A stretch of 13,578 nt of DNA, taken from contig JAWXUD010000038.1 of NCBI GenBank assembly GCA_044432945.1, positions 1 through 13,578 of the forward strand, given 5' to 3'. Every line of letters starts with the position of its first letter. Position 1 is the stretch's first letter. The notes beneath the pieces are model-generated. The model searched no databases. It was not told where the DNA came from and saw only the letters and a list, made by a program, of their open reading frames with translations. Positions 13,340 through 13,578 of the stretch are shown one piece after another. The DNA is from JAWXUD01 sp044432945 (lineage in GTDB: Bacteria > Cyanobacteriota > Vampirovibrionia > Gastranaerophilales > Gastranaerophilaceae). Position numbers and translations under genes: made by a program.

Positions 13340-13578
13340 ATGTTTAAATTCAAAAAAAAGCTTGCACTAAATTGCGTCATTCCGAATTTATTTCGAAATA
13401 GCATAGTCGAAAATTTTAACGGTGATGAGATGCTGAAACCATCTTGGATTATTCGAATTCGAGCGGGAGTAATTCCCCTCCGCTGGAGGGGTGACCGTGA
13501 GGTCGGGGTGGTTTCAATTGCGAAGCGTTCTGCGTTTACTCTAGCAGAGGTCTTAATTACACTAGGCATCATCGGTGT
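13340..13578 (+). CDS. Type IV pilin-like (prepilin) protein with an abnormally long leader, cut by window edge
   Basis: Open from ATG 13340 to the right edge (79 complete codons). Residues 61-80 read AKRSAFTLAEVLITLGIIGV: a basic stretch, a cleavage site after A65, F66 as mature residue 1, E70 as the conserved Glu5, and the start of the hydrophobic helix. This is the N-methylation (prepilin peptidase) signature. Such leaders are usually about 6-20 residues; here it is 65. The first nine residues (MFKFKKKLA) look like a normal basic leader. Residues about 12-58 look like translated palindromic repeats and are locally GC-richer than the neighbours. A good promoter and an AAGGGGG Shine-Dalgarno support ATG 13340. 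A GTG at 13508, with GAGG 5 nt before it, would give an ordinary 9-residue leader and is the main alternative. The product could be a pseudopilin of a type II secretion-like or pilus system. Confidence 0.75.
   Translation, partial: MFKFKKKLALNCVIPNLFRNSIVENFNGDEMLKPSWIIRIRAGVIPLRWRGDREVGVVSIAKRSAFTLAEVLITLGIIG
13374..13440 (+). repeat. Repeat-like block A in the prepilin leader
   Basis: Starts CGTCATTCCGAATTTATTTC and ends near GAGATGCTGAAAC. ATTCCGAA (13379-13386) and TTCGAAAT (13392-13399) are inverted at 7 of 8 bases. The wording resembles short dispersed palindromic repeats I associate with several bacterial groups; only one copy is in the window, so repeat status is inferred. Confidence 0.45.
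13469..13511 (+). repeat. Repeat-like block B: double palindrome in the prepilin leader
   Basis: CCCCTCC (13475-13481) faces GGAGGGG (13485-13491) across three bases, followed by GACC (13493-13496) facing GGTC (13501-13504). Two nested GC-rich hairpins in an AT-rich genome are typical of a mobile palindromic unit. It is read through in frame in the leader. Confidence 0.55.

Noticed and set aside
1..13578. CRISPR array, rRNA, ssrA, retron or toxin-antitoxin pair
   Set aside because: No regularly spaced repeats, no rRNA or tmRNA sequence, and the lone Xre gene has no toxin-like partner.

Overview
This AT-rich 13.6-kb window fits a non-photosynthetic relative of Cyanobacteria (Melainabacteria/Vampirovibrionia, probably Gastranaerophilales from an anaerobic or gut habitat). 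I infer this from three things. The OmpR-type response regulator closely resembles cyanobacterial RpaB. The type IV pilin-like precursor at the right edge has the AFTLAEVLITLGIIG start common in that group. A HydG [FeFe]-hydrogenase maturase points to anaerobic metabolism, and KdsB points to a Kdo-containing, Gram-negative envelope. No rRNA or other taxonomic marker is present, so the placement is tentative.

Layout. (1) 1-1371: the N-terminal part of a Mu-family DDE transposase runs off the left edge on the minus strand. Behind it lie about 520 bp with no gene, rich in inverted repeats and short repeated motifs; this is probably one end of a transposable element, stopping close to a tRNA-His gene. 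(2) 1372-1448: tRNA-His (GUG) with its own promoter and terminator. (3) 1588-5989, minus strand: rpaB alone, then an accD-accA-prmA-kdsB operon (fatty-acid synthesis entry, ribosomal protein methylation, CMP-Kdo synthesis). (4) A matrixin-type zinc protease on the minus strand, divergent from ybaB-recR on the plus strand. (5) 7859-7910: a perfect 25-bp inverted repeat. (6) Plus strand: a lone OppF/DppF-like ATPase, then smpB and a divergent formyltransferase. (7) Minus strand: mnmA-hydG, meeting the formyltransferase tail to tail. (8) A small Xre-type regulator divergent from a pilin-like gene cut by the right edge.

Most genes are housekeeping and form no single pathway. The most unusual points are at the ends. 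The pilin-like precursor carries an exceptionally long leader, about 65 codons, that looks like two GC-richer palindromic repeats inserted in frame between a basic start and the prepilin cleavage site. The left element end carries a five-copy CNGACTA motif array with a 16/17 inverted repeat. A third theme is start sites: several genes (oppF-like, smpB, mnmA, matrixin) have a -10 hexamer only about 5-8 nt before the start codon and no Shine-Dalgarno sequence, suggesting leaderless mRNAs, while other genes here have clear Shine-Dalgarno sequences.
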